Assembly (NCBI GenBank): GCA_016787485.1
Contig: JAEUUL010000009.1
Span: 91,916 to 155,915 of the forward strand
Direction: 5' to 3'
DNA length: 64,000 nt
DNA from: Bacteroidota bacterium
Lineage (GTDB): Bacteria; Bacteroidota; Bacteroidia; NS11-12g; UBA955
This document shows, one piece after another, positions 41,650 through 51,000 of the stretch. The notes beneath the pieces are model-generated. The model was not told the origin of the DNA. It worked only from the letters and a program-made list of their open reading frames with translations, and ran no database searches. Position numbers and translations under genes: made by a program. Every line of letters starts with the position of its first letter. The stretch's first letter is position 1.

Positions 41650-44097
41650 TCAGAAACGAAACACGATACCACCCATGCAATGCCGGCCGGCCTGTGGGAA
41701 TAGACTCACTTCCTGAATGCGTTGCGGACTGCCATAGGTGTATACATAGGAATATCCGTTGCTGCTATACAAGGAGTTGAACAGATTCAGCACCTGAAAC
41801 TGCAGATCAAATGTTCCTCCGTTTTTAATACCAATTGTTTTTTGCAACCATAATTCCGAAAAATAATAGGGCTCCAGGCTCCGTGATTTATTGCCCGTAT
41901 TATCCAGATACTGCCGGCTCACAAACTTATGTACCCAGCGCAATTGCGTGTGCCACGGACCATTGTACTGCAACCAGACACCCGCTGTAATAGCTGGCGA
42001 ATAAGCAATGGGAACCTTTTTATAAACGGTATCAAATGAAACATTTGTAAAATAATCCGGTATGGATATCTGAATGGATTTGATCTGATTCGTGCTGAAG
42101 GCAACATTGCCTCCCAACTGAATCCCTGAATTCACCCGGTATGCACCGGACAATTCCACCCCTGCGCGTTGACTGGAAGCGGCATTGCGGCGAAGAGCAG
42201 TGCCTACATCGTTCACCGCACCGGTGAGTACCAGTTGATTTTTGTAAAGCATTGCATACGCATTTATTTCAAATAGAAATTTTGAATTGCCGGTGCGATA
42301 CCCTGCTTCGAAATCCGTCATTTGCTCTGGTTCCGGCACTGCACAGCTCTGATTGTCGGTAAAATCACTGCGTGAAGGTTCACGGTTTGCCATGGCCACT
42401 GATGCAAATAATGTATGTGACCCTTTTGAATAAAACAAACCGGCTTTGGGATTAAAAAACAGATAATCACCGGTAAATCGTACTGTTCTCAAATCATTGT
42501 CTGTGCCCCGTCCTTCATGATATACACGCCGGAGTTGGAGGTCAGCAAATGCGGTGATTCCATTGCGGAAGCGGTACTCAGTTTTTGCAAAAATATTTCC
42601 ATCGATTTTATCGCCTGTAGCGTTGTAATAATTGCTTTCATAATTGGCGGCGAGTATGTTTCTGGCCCAGATAATTTTTCCGAAATGATCACCGTAATAC
42701 TGACTGTAGGCGGCGCCGGCAACGACATGCACATTGCGTTTCTGATAATTCCAGTTCACATTCAGTCCGTATAAATCATTCTGCAGCCAGCGTTGGCGAA
42801 TGACATCGCTGTACTTCAGTGTATCTGTACCTATGATAGAATTTGGCAGGTTGTATTTAGCGATTTGATCATTGGGTCTCCATTGCTCGAAATAGCCTTC
42901 CCCATGCGTGAGATAAAGGGTAGCCGCCAGTTGGCTGTGATTTCCTGTTTGCCAGTTCAGATAGGCATGGGTATGGGTTTGCCGGTAATGGTCGGTTTCA
43001 TTTTTGTAGGTATAATAATTGTAACGTCGCGGATCCGATTGAAAGAGGTTGAGAGAATCCTGCGCGTTGCGATAAGTTACACCGGCATTGCGCCAGTAAT
43101 GATCGGTTAATTGCGTCTGGGTTCCATTCAGCTTTTCGACTGGCACTCCCCACCAGGCCTGATAGGTTTTTTCAGTGCCACTGAATTGCAGGAGTTTTGC
43201 ACTCCATTTTTTTGACTGGTAACCCACCGAAAAAAGGTAAGACCGCAGATTGCTAGTGGCACTGTTTACAAATCCGTCTGAACTGATCTGAGACAGGCGC
43301 ATATCCATTGTCCAGTGATTGGCAAGCAATCCTGTACCTGCGGACAGGGTTTTTTTCATTGTTCTGAAACTACCTGCGCTGACGGCTGCCATTCCATATG
43401 GTTTTACACTGTTGGCCGTTTGCATATTGACACTGGCTCCAAATGCACCGGCACCATTTGTGCTGGTACCCACACCGCGTTGAATCTGTATGCTTTGCAG
43501 GCTGGATGCAAGGTCCGGCATATTTACCCAAAAGGTACCCTGACTTTCGGCATCATTGATCGGGACACCATTCACCGTAATGTTGGTGCGTGTGGCATCA
43601 CTGCCGCGCACCCGGATGCCGGTATAACCCACACCGGCACCGGCGTCTGTGGTAACCACCACAGAGGGCTGCAGTTGGAGTAAAACGGGAATATCCCTGC
43701 CCGAATTCTGTATATGAATTTCCTCTCTGCTCATCACGGTTCTGGCCACAGGCATGGATTCACCTGCCCGGGTGGCCCGAACAATGGCTTCTTCAATGCC
43801 TACCGGGGCAAGAATAAGTACATAGAGCACCCCATCAGGCCGGGTTGCTTTCTCTGCCACATCAAAATCGCGGAGGTTGCCCTCCAGTTGCAATTGCAGC
43901 AATTCAGGCACAGTGATTTTGTAAGAAACAGCGGCATTGCCCATTGAATCTGTAGTGGCACAAATGGTTGCTCCGTTGAGGATGCGCACACCTGAAGCAG
44001 CACTCAGGTCGGGCTGTTGAATTTTAAAAAAAGTGTTGGTCTGGGCTTCCAGGCGCATTGCAATGGAGGCGAGAAGCAGCAGGATTGCGTATTTCAT
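41650..44097 (-). CDS. TonB-dependent receptor under TPP-riboswitch control
   Basis: An 815-residue outer-membrane receptor. A signal peptide (about 1-19, ending EAQ) is followed by a short regulatory-like domain and a plug from about residue 105: PVARTVMSREEI, GYTGIRVRGSDATRTNITVNG and IQIQRGVGTSTNGAGAFG. The barrel ends in MGGIVFRF, a C-terminal aromatic strand. The start is the ATG at 44097, which is part of a riboswitch-linked hairpin; a frame from 44139 would run into the aptamer. Control by thiamine pyrophosphate implies import of thiamine, TPP or a precursor. Confidence 0.92.
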   Translation of the reverse strand: MKYAILLLLASIAMRLEAQTNTFFKIQQPDLSAASGVRILNGATICATTDSMGNAAVSYKITVPELLQLQLEGNLRDFDVAEKATRPDGVLYVLILAPVGIEEAIVRATRAGESMPVARTVMSREEIHIQNSGRDIPVLLQLQPSVVVTTDAGAGVGYTGIRVRGSDATRTNITVNGVPINDAESQGTFWVNMPDLASSLQSIQIQRGVGTSTNGAGAFGASVNMQTANSVKPYGMAAVSAGSFRTMKKTLSAGTGLLANHWTMDMRLSQISSDGFVNSATSNLRSYLFSVGYQSKKWSAKLLQFSGTEKTYQAWWGVPVEKLNGTQTQLTDHYWRNAGVTYRNAQDSLNLFQSDPRRYNYYTYKNETDHYRQTHTHAYLNWQTGNHSQLAATLYLTHGEGYFEQWRPNDQIAKYNLPNSIIGTDTLKYSDVIRQRWLQNDLYGLNVNWNYQKRNVHVVAGAAYSQYYGDHFGKIIWARNILAANYESNYYNATGDKIDGNIFAKTEYRFRNGITAFADLQLRRVYHEGRGTDNDLRTVRFTGDYLFFNPKAGLFYSKGSHTLFASVAMANREPSRSDFTDNQSCAVPEPEQMTDFEAGYRTGNSKFLFEINAYAMLYKNQLVLTGAVNDVGTALRRNAASSQRAGVELSGAYRVNSGIQLGGNVAFSTNQIKSIQISIPDYFTNVSFDTVYKKVPIAYSPAITAGVWLQYNGPWHTQLRWVHKFVSRQYLDNTGNKSRSLEPYYFSELWLQKTIGIKNGGTFDLQFQVLNLFNSLYSSNGYSYVYTYGSPQRIQEVSLFPQAGRHCMGGIVFRF

Positions 44098-44120
44098 TTG
44101 TCTGTAGGGTTGCAGACAAA
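44095..44120 (-). promoter_or_regulatory. Start-codon-sequestering hairpin
   Basis: On the minus strand TTTGTCTG pairs perfectly with CAGACAAA (+ positions 44113-44120 and 44097-44104). The A of the receptor's ATG is the last paired base. It lies about 20 nt downstream of the TPP aptamer, so it is a likely expression platform acting on translation initiation. Confidence 0.65.
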
Positions 44121-44135
44121 CGGAGGTGAGAATGA

Positions 44136-44215
44136 CCATTTCCCTGCGCAGGCATTATCCTTATCAGGTATTGCGGGTATCATCTCAGCCGGCAAAAGCA
44201 GGCACCCCGAAAGTC
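44136..44215 (-). promoter_or_regulatory. TPP riboswitch (THI element)
   Basis: The minus strand reads TTTCGGGGTGCC, then GGCTGAGATGATACCC, CCTGATAAGGATAATGCC and TGCGCAGGGAA. All conserved THI-box blocks are present: GGGGTGC, CUGAGA, ACCUGAU, GGAUAAUGCC and GCGNAGGGAA. It should repress the downstream receptor when TPP is plentiful. Confidence 0.93.
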
Positions 44216-44292
44216 TGATGCAAAGTAAAGGCAAGAAATGAATGATTTGTTCAAAAACCTGAAATAAAGGCCCTTGACAAATTCAAAACAGA

Positions 44293-44360
44293 GTTTCATG
44301 TGCTGAAAACGGGGTTTCGTAAAGTGACAAGATTTGTGAATTATAAAACTTATAGCTTGC
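44293..44360 (+). promoter_or_regulatory. Shared adhesin-locus control module, copy 1
   Basis: GTTTC direct repeats start at 44293 and 44314 (21 bp apart). They are followed by GGGGTTT overlapping the second repeat, AAAGTG (44321-44326), exactly 25 bp, then ATAGCTTGC (44352-44360). The same blocks with the same 25-bp spacing precede the 48031 adhesin. The ATG of the first gene is 24 bp after the last block. Confidence 0.6.
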
Positions 44361-44383
44361 CTCTCCATTTTAAAACTCACAGT

Positions 44384-44806
44384 ATGAAAAACAAATCCCA
44401 AAAAGCAGAATTGATGGCCCTACCTGTCATTATTCTGTTCGTAGCTGCACTTTTCTCTTTTGAAAGCGCCAGTGCCAGCCGTCAGGAAGGTTTCCTCAAG
44501 ACCTACACGGATACCAGTCATCTGGATATCCAGGATTCAATTGACAGCAATTGTCCGAACCTCCCACCAGTAGCTCACTACAAAAGTGGAAGGGCATTTT
44601 ACGGTTTCGGCCAAATGTATGACTCGGCAGACATGCACGAAATCGAACATTGGATTGAAGATTTCCCATCAGAAGCAGATGAATTTTCAAGACTTGTTTC
44701 TGCTTTCGCAAGCTCTACAGACTTGTCGACCCTAACATACACGCAGAGAGGTATTTACAACGATCTTCATACCATTTGGATTGCCATCCGTCATGGTCAT
44801 CATTAA
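44384..44806 (+). CDS. Small exported protein preceding the adhesin
   Basis: A 140-residue protein with an N-terminal hydrophobic signal or anchor (LMALPVIILFVAALFSF) from the ATG at 44384. The mature part is acidic and helical (HEIEHWIEDFPSEADEF) and ends in a His-rich tail. I recognise no family. It lies 22 bp before the 960-residue T9SS protein and shares its control module, so it may be an accessory to that protein. A longer frame from 44300 would begin inside the control region. Confidence 0.6.
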   Translation: MKNKSQKAELMALPVIILFVAALFSFESASASRQEGFLKTYTDTSHLDIQDSIDSNCPNLPPVAHYKSGRAFYGFGQMYDSADMHEIEHWIEDFPSEADEFSRLVSAFASSTDLSTLTYTQRGIYNDLHTIWIAIRHGHH

Positions 44807-44828
44807 TATCAAATAATGTAAAAACAAA

Positions 44829-47711
44829 ATGAAAACTTTCATTAACAACATCAAAGCACTGGCAATTTTTACTATCAGTGCTATATCCGGTCCTATGCTG
44901 AAATCCCAATGTACGGTGCCGGTAATAACAACCATTGGCAACAACGGACCGCTTTGTGAAGGTGGCACTTTACTTTTGAATGCTGCAGGCACAGTAGGTG
45001 GTGTTTCATCTTCTTTTGTCCGCATGGCTGGTATCGGGGGAAATTATGGCTACCGTGAATTCAATGTGGTATTTTCTTCAGGCGATCGTGCAGGTTCTAT
45101 TGCACGCCTTACCAATGCACAATTTAATGCCATTTTTGCAAGTGCATCTGGCAATACAGCAAAGGCCCAAGCCATTAAAGCTCAATATGATGTGTTGCTC
45201 TTTACCTGGGCATCAGATCAAAATACTGCACTAAATTGGGGTTTGATCGAAGCTTATCTGAATGAAGGTGGTTCCGTATTCTGGGAAGATGATTCCAACA
45301 TAGGCAGGTTGTATGACGGCACTGGAAACAGCGTAAATGGTCAGGCATTCGGAGGCTCTAGTGGTTGTGGATATACTATAGTGGCGCCACCTCCATTTCC
45401 AACCCTCATTGCCAATGGTATAAATGGCTGTTTCACCAATCACCATTTACGCATTAATGCCATGCCCAGTTGGATGCAAACGTACATTAAATCGGGCACG
45501 AACAATATGGCCGTTGCTGGAATTTACCCCAATGGAAACCACGGTCGCCTTATCGTTCAGGGTCCAGATCAGGATTACCACGCCAAAAGAGGATCGTCCA
45601 ATTCTACCGAGCAGAATCAATATAAAATTCTTTTAAATCAACTCGACTTTTTGGTTGCCAATCAGGCAGGATTCACCTGGTCTGGCCCCAACGGATTTAC
45701 TTCCAATGATGCGAGCCCTGTAATCACCAATGTAACCAGTGCCAATGCTGGAACATATACCGCTACTCTAACCAATATTACTGGTGGCGGATGCTCTACA
45801 TCATCAACAACTACCGTGGTGATAAACACAGCACCTACGATTTCAGGAACTGCCGACATTTCACAAAATACCGATGCAGACGTATGTGGTGCCAATGTAA
45901 ATTACTCACCCACAATTTCAGGCGGAACTGTTACCCATTCATTCTCCGGAGCTACCACAGGAAGTGGAAGCGGAACAGGTTCGGGTGCCTTCTTCAATCG
46001 CGGAGAAACAGTAGTTACCATCAGCTCTGCCAACAATTGTGGTGCATCTACAGCGGTATTTACCGTGACTGTGATTGATGCTGAAGCTCCAGTTTCTCCA
46101 AGTATTGCCGATGTTACCGGCGAATGTGATGCAACTGTAACTATGGCTCCTGTTGCCACCGATGCCTGTGATGGAAGCATTACCGGAACTACAACCGACC
46201 CTTTGACTTACAATACGCAGGGCACTCATACCATTACCTGGACTTTTACTGATGGAAGCGGAAACTCAAGCACTGCAACCCAAAATGTGGTGATTGATGA
46301 TGTAACAGCTCCTGCTGCTCCTACATTGACAGATGCTACCGGTGAGTGTGGCGTTGCGGTTTCAGCTCCTACAGCAGAAGATGCTTGTGCAGGCACTATT
46401 ACCGGTACCACTTCTGACCCTACTTCTTACACCACACAGGGAACTTATACTGTTACCTGGACTTTCGACGATGGCAATGGCAACACATCTAATGCCACTC
46501 AAACTGTAATTGTTGATGATGTTACTGCACCGGTTGCGCCTACCCTTTCCGATGCTACAGGTGAGTGCAGCGTAACCCTTACCGCCCCTACAGCAGAAGA
46601 TGCTTGTGCAGGCACTATTGCCGGTACCACTTCTGACCCTACCTCATTTACAGTTCAGGGCTCCTACACCGTTACCTGGTCTTTCAATGACGGCAATGGC
46701 AACACTTCTACCGCTACCCAAAACGTAATTGTGAAAGACGCTACCGCACCCACAGCATTGTGCAAAAACATCAATCTGACCCTGAGCAGTGGTGCTGGCA
46801 GCATTTCAGCTTCCGACATTAACAACGGCAGCTACGACAACTGCAGCATCGCTTCATGGACCCTGAGCAAATCCAGCTTCAACTGCAGCAACAACGGCGG
46901 CAACACCGTTACCCTTACTATAACTGACCCAGCCGGAAACTCCAGTTCCTGCACTGCCAATGTGGCCATCAGCGTCATTTCTGCTGCCGATGCCGGAATG
47001 GACCGCGTTGTTTATTATGGTGCACCTTCTGCCTATAGCTGCGCTGCCCTCACAGGCACTGGTACCGGCGGATCTGGCTACACCTATTCTTGGACCAATG
47101 GCGCTACCACACAAACCACTACTGTGTGCCCCACTGCTACCACCACCTACACCGTTACCATTACCGATAACCAGGGTTGCAGCCAGTCTGACGCCGTTAA
47201 GGTTTGTTCCTTCGACGTACGATGCAGCGCAGGAAAGAGTGGCAAGATGGACAAAGTGCTGGTTTGCCACAAAACCGGCAGCACCAAAAACCCCACCGAA
47301 CAGATTTGCATTGCAGCTTCTGCAGTAGCAGACCACCTGAACAACCACAACGACTACCTGGGCACCTGCGGCAGCACTTACACCTGCGGTGGTTCTGCTC
47401 CGGCACCTGCGGATGTTACCGATGTGAACGGATACGCCCTGGGAAGCCATGCTACCCTGAATGCATTCCCCAACCCTTTCAACACCAACACCAACATCCT
47501 GTTCAGCGTTCCCGCAGAGCAGCGTGTAACCATCAAGGTGTATGACATGGCAGGCAAAGAACTGATGACCGCCTTTGATGATGTGGCGCCGGCCAATCTG
47601 GGTATGGTTATCAGCCTGAACCCCGAAAAACTGGGTTATGGTACATTCATCCTGAAAATGACCACTGCCAGCGGAGAAAACCTGAACAACAAACTGTTCA
47701 GAACCCGCTAA
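44829..47711 (+). CDS. Large T9SS-secreted protein with HYR-like repeats
   Basis: A 960-residue secreted protein. Signal peptide about 1-26; an N-terminal globular region (about 30-275) with WGLIEAYLNEGGSVFWEDD; Ig/PKD-like domains (about 280-415); three tandem HYR-like modules of 73-75 residues (DDVTAPxAPTLxDATGEC); one further module with LCKNINLTL; then KVLVCHKTGS...HLNNHNDYLGTC, a Cys/His motif seen in other bacterial surface proteins. A type A T9SS sorting domain begins near LNAFPNPFN (about 878). It is probably a surface adhesin or matrix protein. Confidence 0.85.
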   Translation: MKTFINNIKALAIFTISAISGPMLKSQCTVPVITTIGNNGPLCEGGTLLLNAAGTVGGVSSSFVRMAGIGGNYGYREFNVVFSSGDRAGSIARLTNAQFNAIFASASGNTAKAQAIKAQYDVLLFTWASDQNTALNWGLIEAYLNEGGSVFWEDDSNIGRLYDGTGNSVNGQAFGGSSGCGYTIVAPPPFPTLIANGINGCFTNHHLRINAMPSWMQTYIKSGTNNMAVAGIYPNGNHGRLIVQGPDQDYHAKRGSSNSTEQNQYKILLNQLDFLVANQAGFTWSGPNGFTSNDASPVITNVTSANAGTYTATLTNITGGGCSTSSTTTVVINTAPTISGTADISQNTDADVCGANVNYSPTISGGTVTHSFSGATTGSGSGTGSGAFFNRGETVVTISSANNCGASTAVFTVTVIDAEAPVSPSIADVTGECDATVTMAPVATDACDGSITGTTTDPLTYNTQGTHTITWTFTDGSGNSSTATQNVVIDDVTAPAAPTLTDATGECGVAVSAPTAEDACAGTITGTTSDPTSYTTQGTYTVTWTFDDGNGNTSNATQTVIVDDVTAPVAPTLSDATGECSVTLTAPTAEDACAGTIAGTTSDPTSFTVQGSYTVTWSFNDGNGNTSTATQNVIVKDATAPTALCKNINLTLSSGAGSISASDINNGSYDNCSIASWTLSKSSFNCSNNGGNTVTLTITDPAGNSSSCTANVAISVISAADAGMDRVVYYGAPSAYSCAALTGTGTGGSGYTYSWTNGATTQTTTVCPTATTTYTVTITDNQGCSQSDAVKVCSFDVRCSAGKSGKMDKVLVCHKTGSTKNPTEQICIAASAVADHLNNHNDYLGTCGSTYTCGGSAPAPADVTDVNGYALGSHATLNAFPNPFNTNTNILFSVPAEQRVTIKVYDMAGKELMTAFDDVAPANLGMVISLNPEKLGYGTFILKMTTASGENLNNKLFRTR
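46371..46660 (+). repeat. Near-identical coding repeats in the first adhesin
   Basis: A stretch of about 55 bp starting acagcagaagatgcttgtgc at 46371 recurs at 46590 with one or two changes, a period of 219 bp (73 codons). This reflects recent duplication or gene conversion of HYR-like modules and is a recombination hot-spot candidate. Confidence 0.75.
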
Positions 47712-47731
47712 GCGAGAACATTCTATTGACT

Positions 47732-47763
47732 AAAAGGGCGGCCTCAGGGTCGCCCTTTTTTGT
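47732..47763 (+). terminator. Intrinsic terminator after the first adhesin
   Basis: AAAGGGCG (47733-47740) pairs with CGCCCTTT (47751-47758) around a 10-nt loop, followed by a T-run. It lies 20 bp after the stop codon. Confidence 0.85.
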
Positions 47764-47935
47764 TAGGAAAACAATCCGCACCACATTCAGTTTGTGTCCG
47801 TATAAATCTCCGATACTTTACTCAGCCATAGCAACAAGTGTTACAGTTGTATACAAAATGCAACACAATCCATGACAAATTCGAGCACTTAGGTATAAAA
47901 TACTAAACCACATAGAATTCACAAAGTCAAACCAA

Positions 47936-48004
47936 GGTTTTGTATCAGAAAATGGGGTTTTCACAAAGTGGAGTGCCATATGACTGTAATATGACATAGC
48001 TTGC
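47936..48004 (+). promoter_or_regulatory. Shared adhesin-locus control module, copy 2
   Basis: GGTTTT direct repeats start at 47936 and 47956 (20 bp apart). They are followed by AAAGTG (47965-47970), 25 bp, and ATAGCTTGC (47996-48004). The ATG is 27 bp further. Block order and the 25-bp spacing equal copy 1 at 44293-44360. The rest of 47764-48030 shows no gene. Confidence 0.6.
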
Positions 48005-48030
48005 AAAGCTAAACTCAATCTCAAAAAGAT

Positions 48031-51000
48031 ATGAAACTAAAAACTACAAGTACATGGCTGCGTCGAAATTTGCCGGCCATGTTTTTAGTATTACTGTGCA
48101 CATTCACAGTTGTACTGAATGCTACGCATTACCGCTATGGCAACATCACATGGAGCCGAACCAACGATGCGACACGGACAGTTACAATTAAAGTTAATCA
48201 ATCATGGCGTGCGACTTTTTTCACAGCCAGTCCCCTTACGGTGGGGCAAGTGATCAACAACACTACAACTCTTAATATAGGTGGTCAGATATCAGTACCC
48301 GTTAACATCACAGTTACTTCGTACAATCAGGCCGAGGACTGGTTCTACGGTACTTTTACATATACCTATACATTTACCGGCACAGCCACCAGTTTTCAGG
48401 TTGGCTATAACAGCAATGCGCGCATTAACAATGCCAATATGCAGAACAACAACAATGGGCAGTTTTCTGCGTTTACCCAAGTACGGCTCGTAAGCGGCAA
48501 TACCGGCTCTCCCATATCCAGCATGCCGCCGATTATTGCAGTGCCTACAGGACAATCAGCGTTTCAGTTTAATGTAACAGCTGCCGACCCTGATGGAGGT
48601 TCACTCACCTTTTTGAAGCCGACCACAACCACTTCACCCACTGGAGCCAGTTTATTCGGAACGGGTTGGGTAAATGCTTCACAATTCAGCCTCACCTCTT
48701 CAGGAGTCGGCACATTTAACTCTACTGGTCTCACAATCGGACACCTGTACAATTGTGGTGTTTTGGTAACTGATGCAACGGGTTCGACAACCACTCTGGA
48801 CTTTTTGGTTCAGATTGTAGCTGCTAATACTCCCCCCATTTTTGATTACACAATTACACCGGCCGACAATTCAAGCTTTAGTCTGAATCCGGGTGCTAGT
48901 CTGAGCCTTACATTCAAGGCGACCTGTCCGGATGCGGGCAGTACTGTCGCGTTATCTGCAGTAGGTTTACCTACATCCAACATCAGTTTCTCTCCCGGAT
49001 TACCCACCTCAGCAGCCAATCCGGTAAGTACAACCATGACCTTTACACCCACCAACAGCAACCTGGGTGTTTACGTAGTTACATTTACCGCAACCCGAAA
49101 CGGAGGAGTACAGACTACAACCTCGGTTTCCATTAATGTCAATACAAATCCTTTCTTTATAGACCCCAGCCCTATTGAGGGTGGCACGTATATCATCCCT
49201 ACAGGCTCTGTGCATAAAGATACATTGACAGCAACCAACCCGGATGTGAATGTAACCACACGAATGGAATCAGCTACCTACCCTTCAGGTGCAAGTCTGG
49301 ACAAATCGCTGCCTACCTCATATGCACAATACCCTTCTGTTGTAATGAACTGGACTCCTACTGCAGCAGACTATGGAATCCATACTGTGAGTTTTACCGC
49401 CAAGGATGGAAATGGAAGAACTGCAACCCGGACTTATTATCTGGCCCCTAATACACTTCCGGCATTCACGAGCAGTCCTGTAGAAACGGGACATGAATTG
49501 GTAACCTACACCTACAATATCACCGCGGAAGACGATGATGTTCCGTACGGAGATGAAATCCATATTGATGCCACCGGATTGCCTTCGTGGCTGACTTTAA
49601 CTGACAACGGAGATGGAACTGCTACCCTGACAGGGACTCCTGGTATAGGAGATGCAGGCACTTACCACATACACCTGCATGTTGCTGATATTTATCACCA
49701 TGCTATGGGCCACGATGAACAGGAAATTGAACTGGTAATCGATGCCTGCGATGTGGCTATTACCCACACCGTAACCCCAACTTCCTGTCCTGCATCGTCA
49801 GATGGGTCTATAGAGGTGGAAGTCACCAGCAACGGAACTTCTTCTTCGGTAGAATGGGGTGGAGGCGAAACCACAACAACCCTGAGTGGCCTGGTTGCCG
49901 GCGACTATACAGTAACTGCAACCGACAACTTCGGCTGTACTTCGACTGAAACCATCACCGTAACTGCCACACCCGACATCACTGCACCCACTGTAATTAC
50001 ACAGAACATTACAGTGACACTGAGCAATACGGGTTCTGCTTCCATCGGCACAGCTGATATTGACAACGGTTCTTCTGATGCCTGCGGTATTGCCAGCATG
50101 AGTCTGGACAAAACCAGTTTCAGCTGCAGTGATTTGGGCAATCAAACTGTTACCCTCACTGTAACCGATGTGAATGGAAACAGCAGCACCGGTACCGCTA
50201 CTGTGACTGTAAAAGATGTAACTGCACCTGCAAGTGTTACTTTATCTGACCTCACCGATGAGTGTGAAGTAACCGCCACTGCACCCACTACCTCAGACGC
50301 GTGCTCTGGCACCATTACCGGAACCACTACCGACCCCCTGTACTATGCAGCACAGGGCAGCTATGTTATTCACTGGACGTTTACCGATGGCAGTGGTAAC
50401 AGCACCACCGCAAATCAGAACGTAATCATTTCCGATGCAACGGATCCGGTAATTGTATGCCCGGATGACATTGAAGTTGGCAATGACAATGGTTCCTGCG
50501 GTGCAAGTGTAACCGTATCACAACCCAGCGTTAGTGACAACTGCACCAGCAATTTTACAGGCGCAACCGAACTGGTAAGCAATGGCGGATTCAGCAGCGG
50601 AGCAACTGGCTGGAATGCCTGCAGCAATGCAGTAGAAGCCTATTGTACTGAACAATGTTATGGCTCAAGTAGCACCAATCAGGTCGCAGAAGTGGATGTA
50701 CAGGTTAGCCTGTGCCAAACCCTTAGCGGACTTACACCCGGCAAAGCCTATGTGCTGAGTTTCAAAGCCAGCAGAAGATCAACCGGTGGAACCCCGAATC
50801 CTATCCGTATGAACGTGGCAGTAAGTGGCGGTGCACTGAGCACTACCGTGACCCGCACCAATACCACATTCGGATTGACCCCCGAGAGCTTTATCTTCAT
50901 CGCAAACAGCAGCAGCCATACCATCTCTTTCACCCCCGGCAGTGGCAACACCTCTACCCTGGGTATGATTGTGGATGATATCTCAGTGAAAGAAAAAACC

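Noticed and set aside
46290..46740. CRISPR-like regular repeats
   Set aside because: The 219-bp period lies in frame inside HYR-like domains of a coding sequence, and there are no cas genes.
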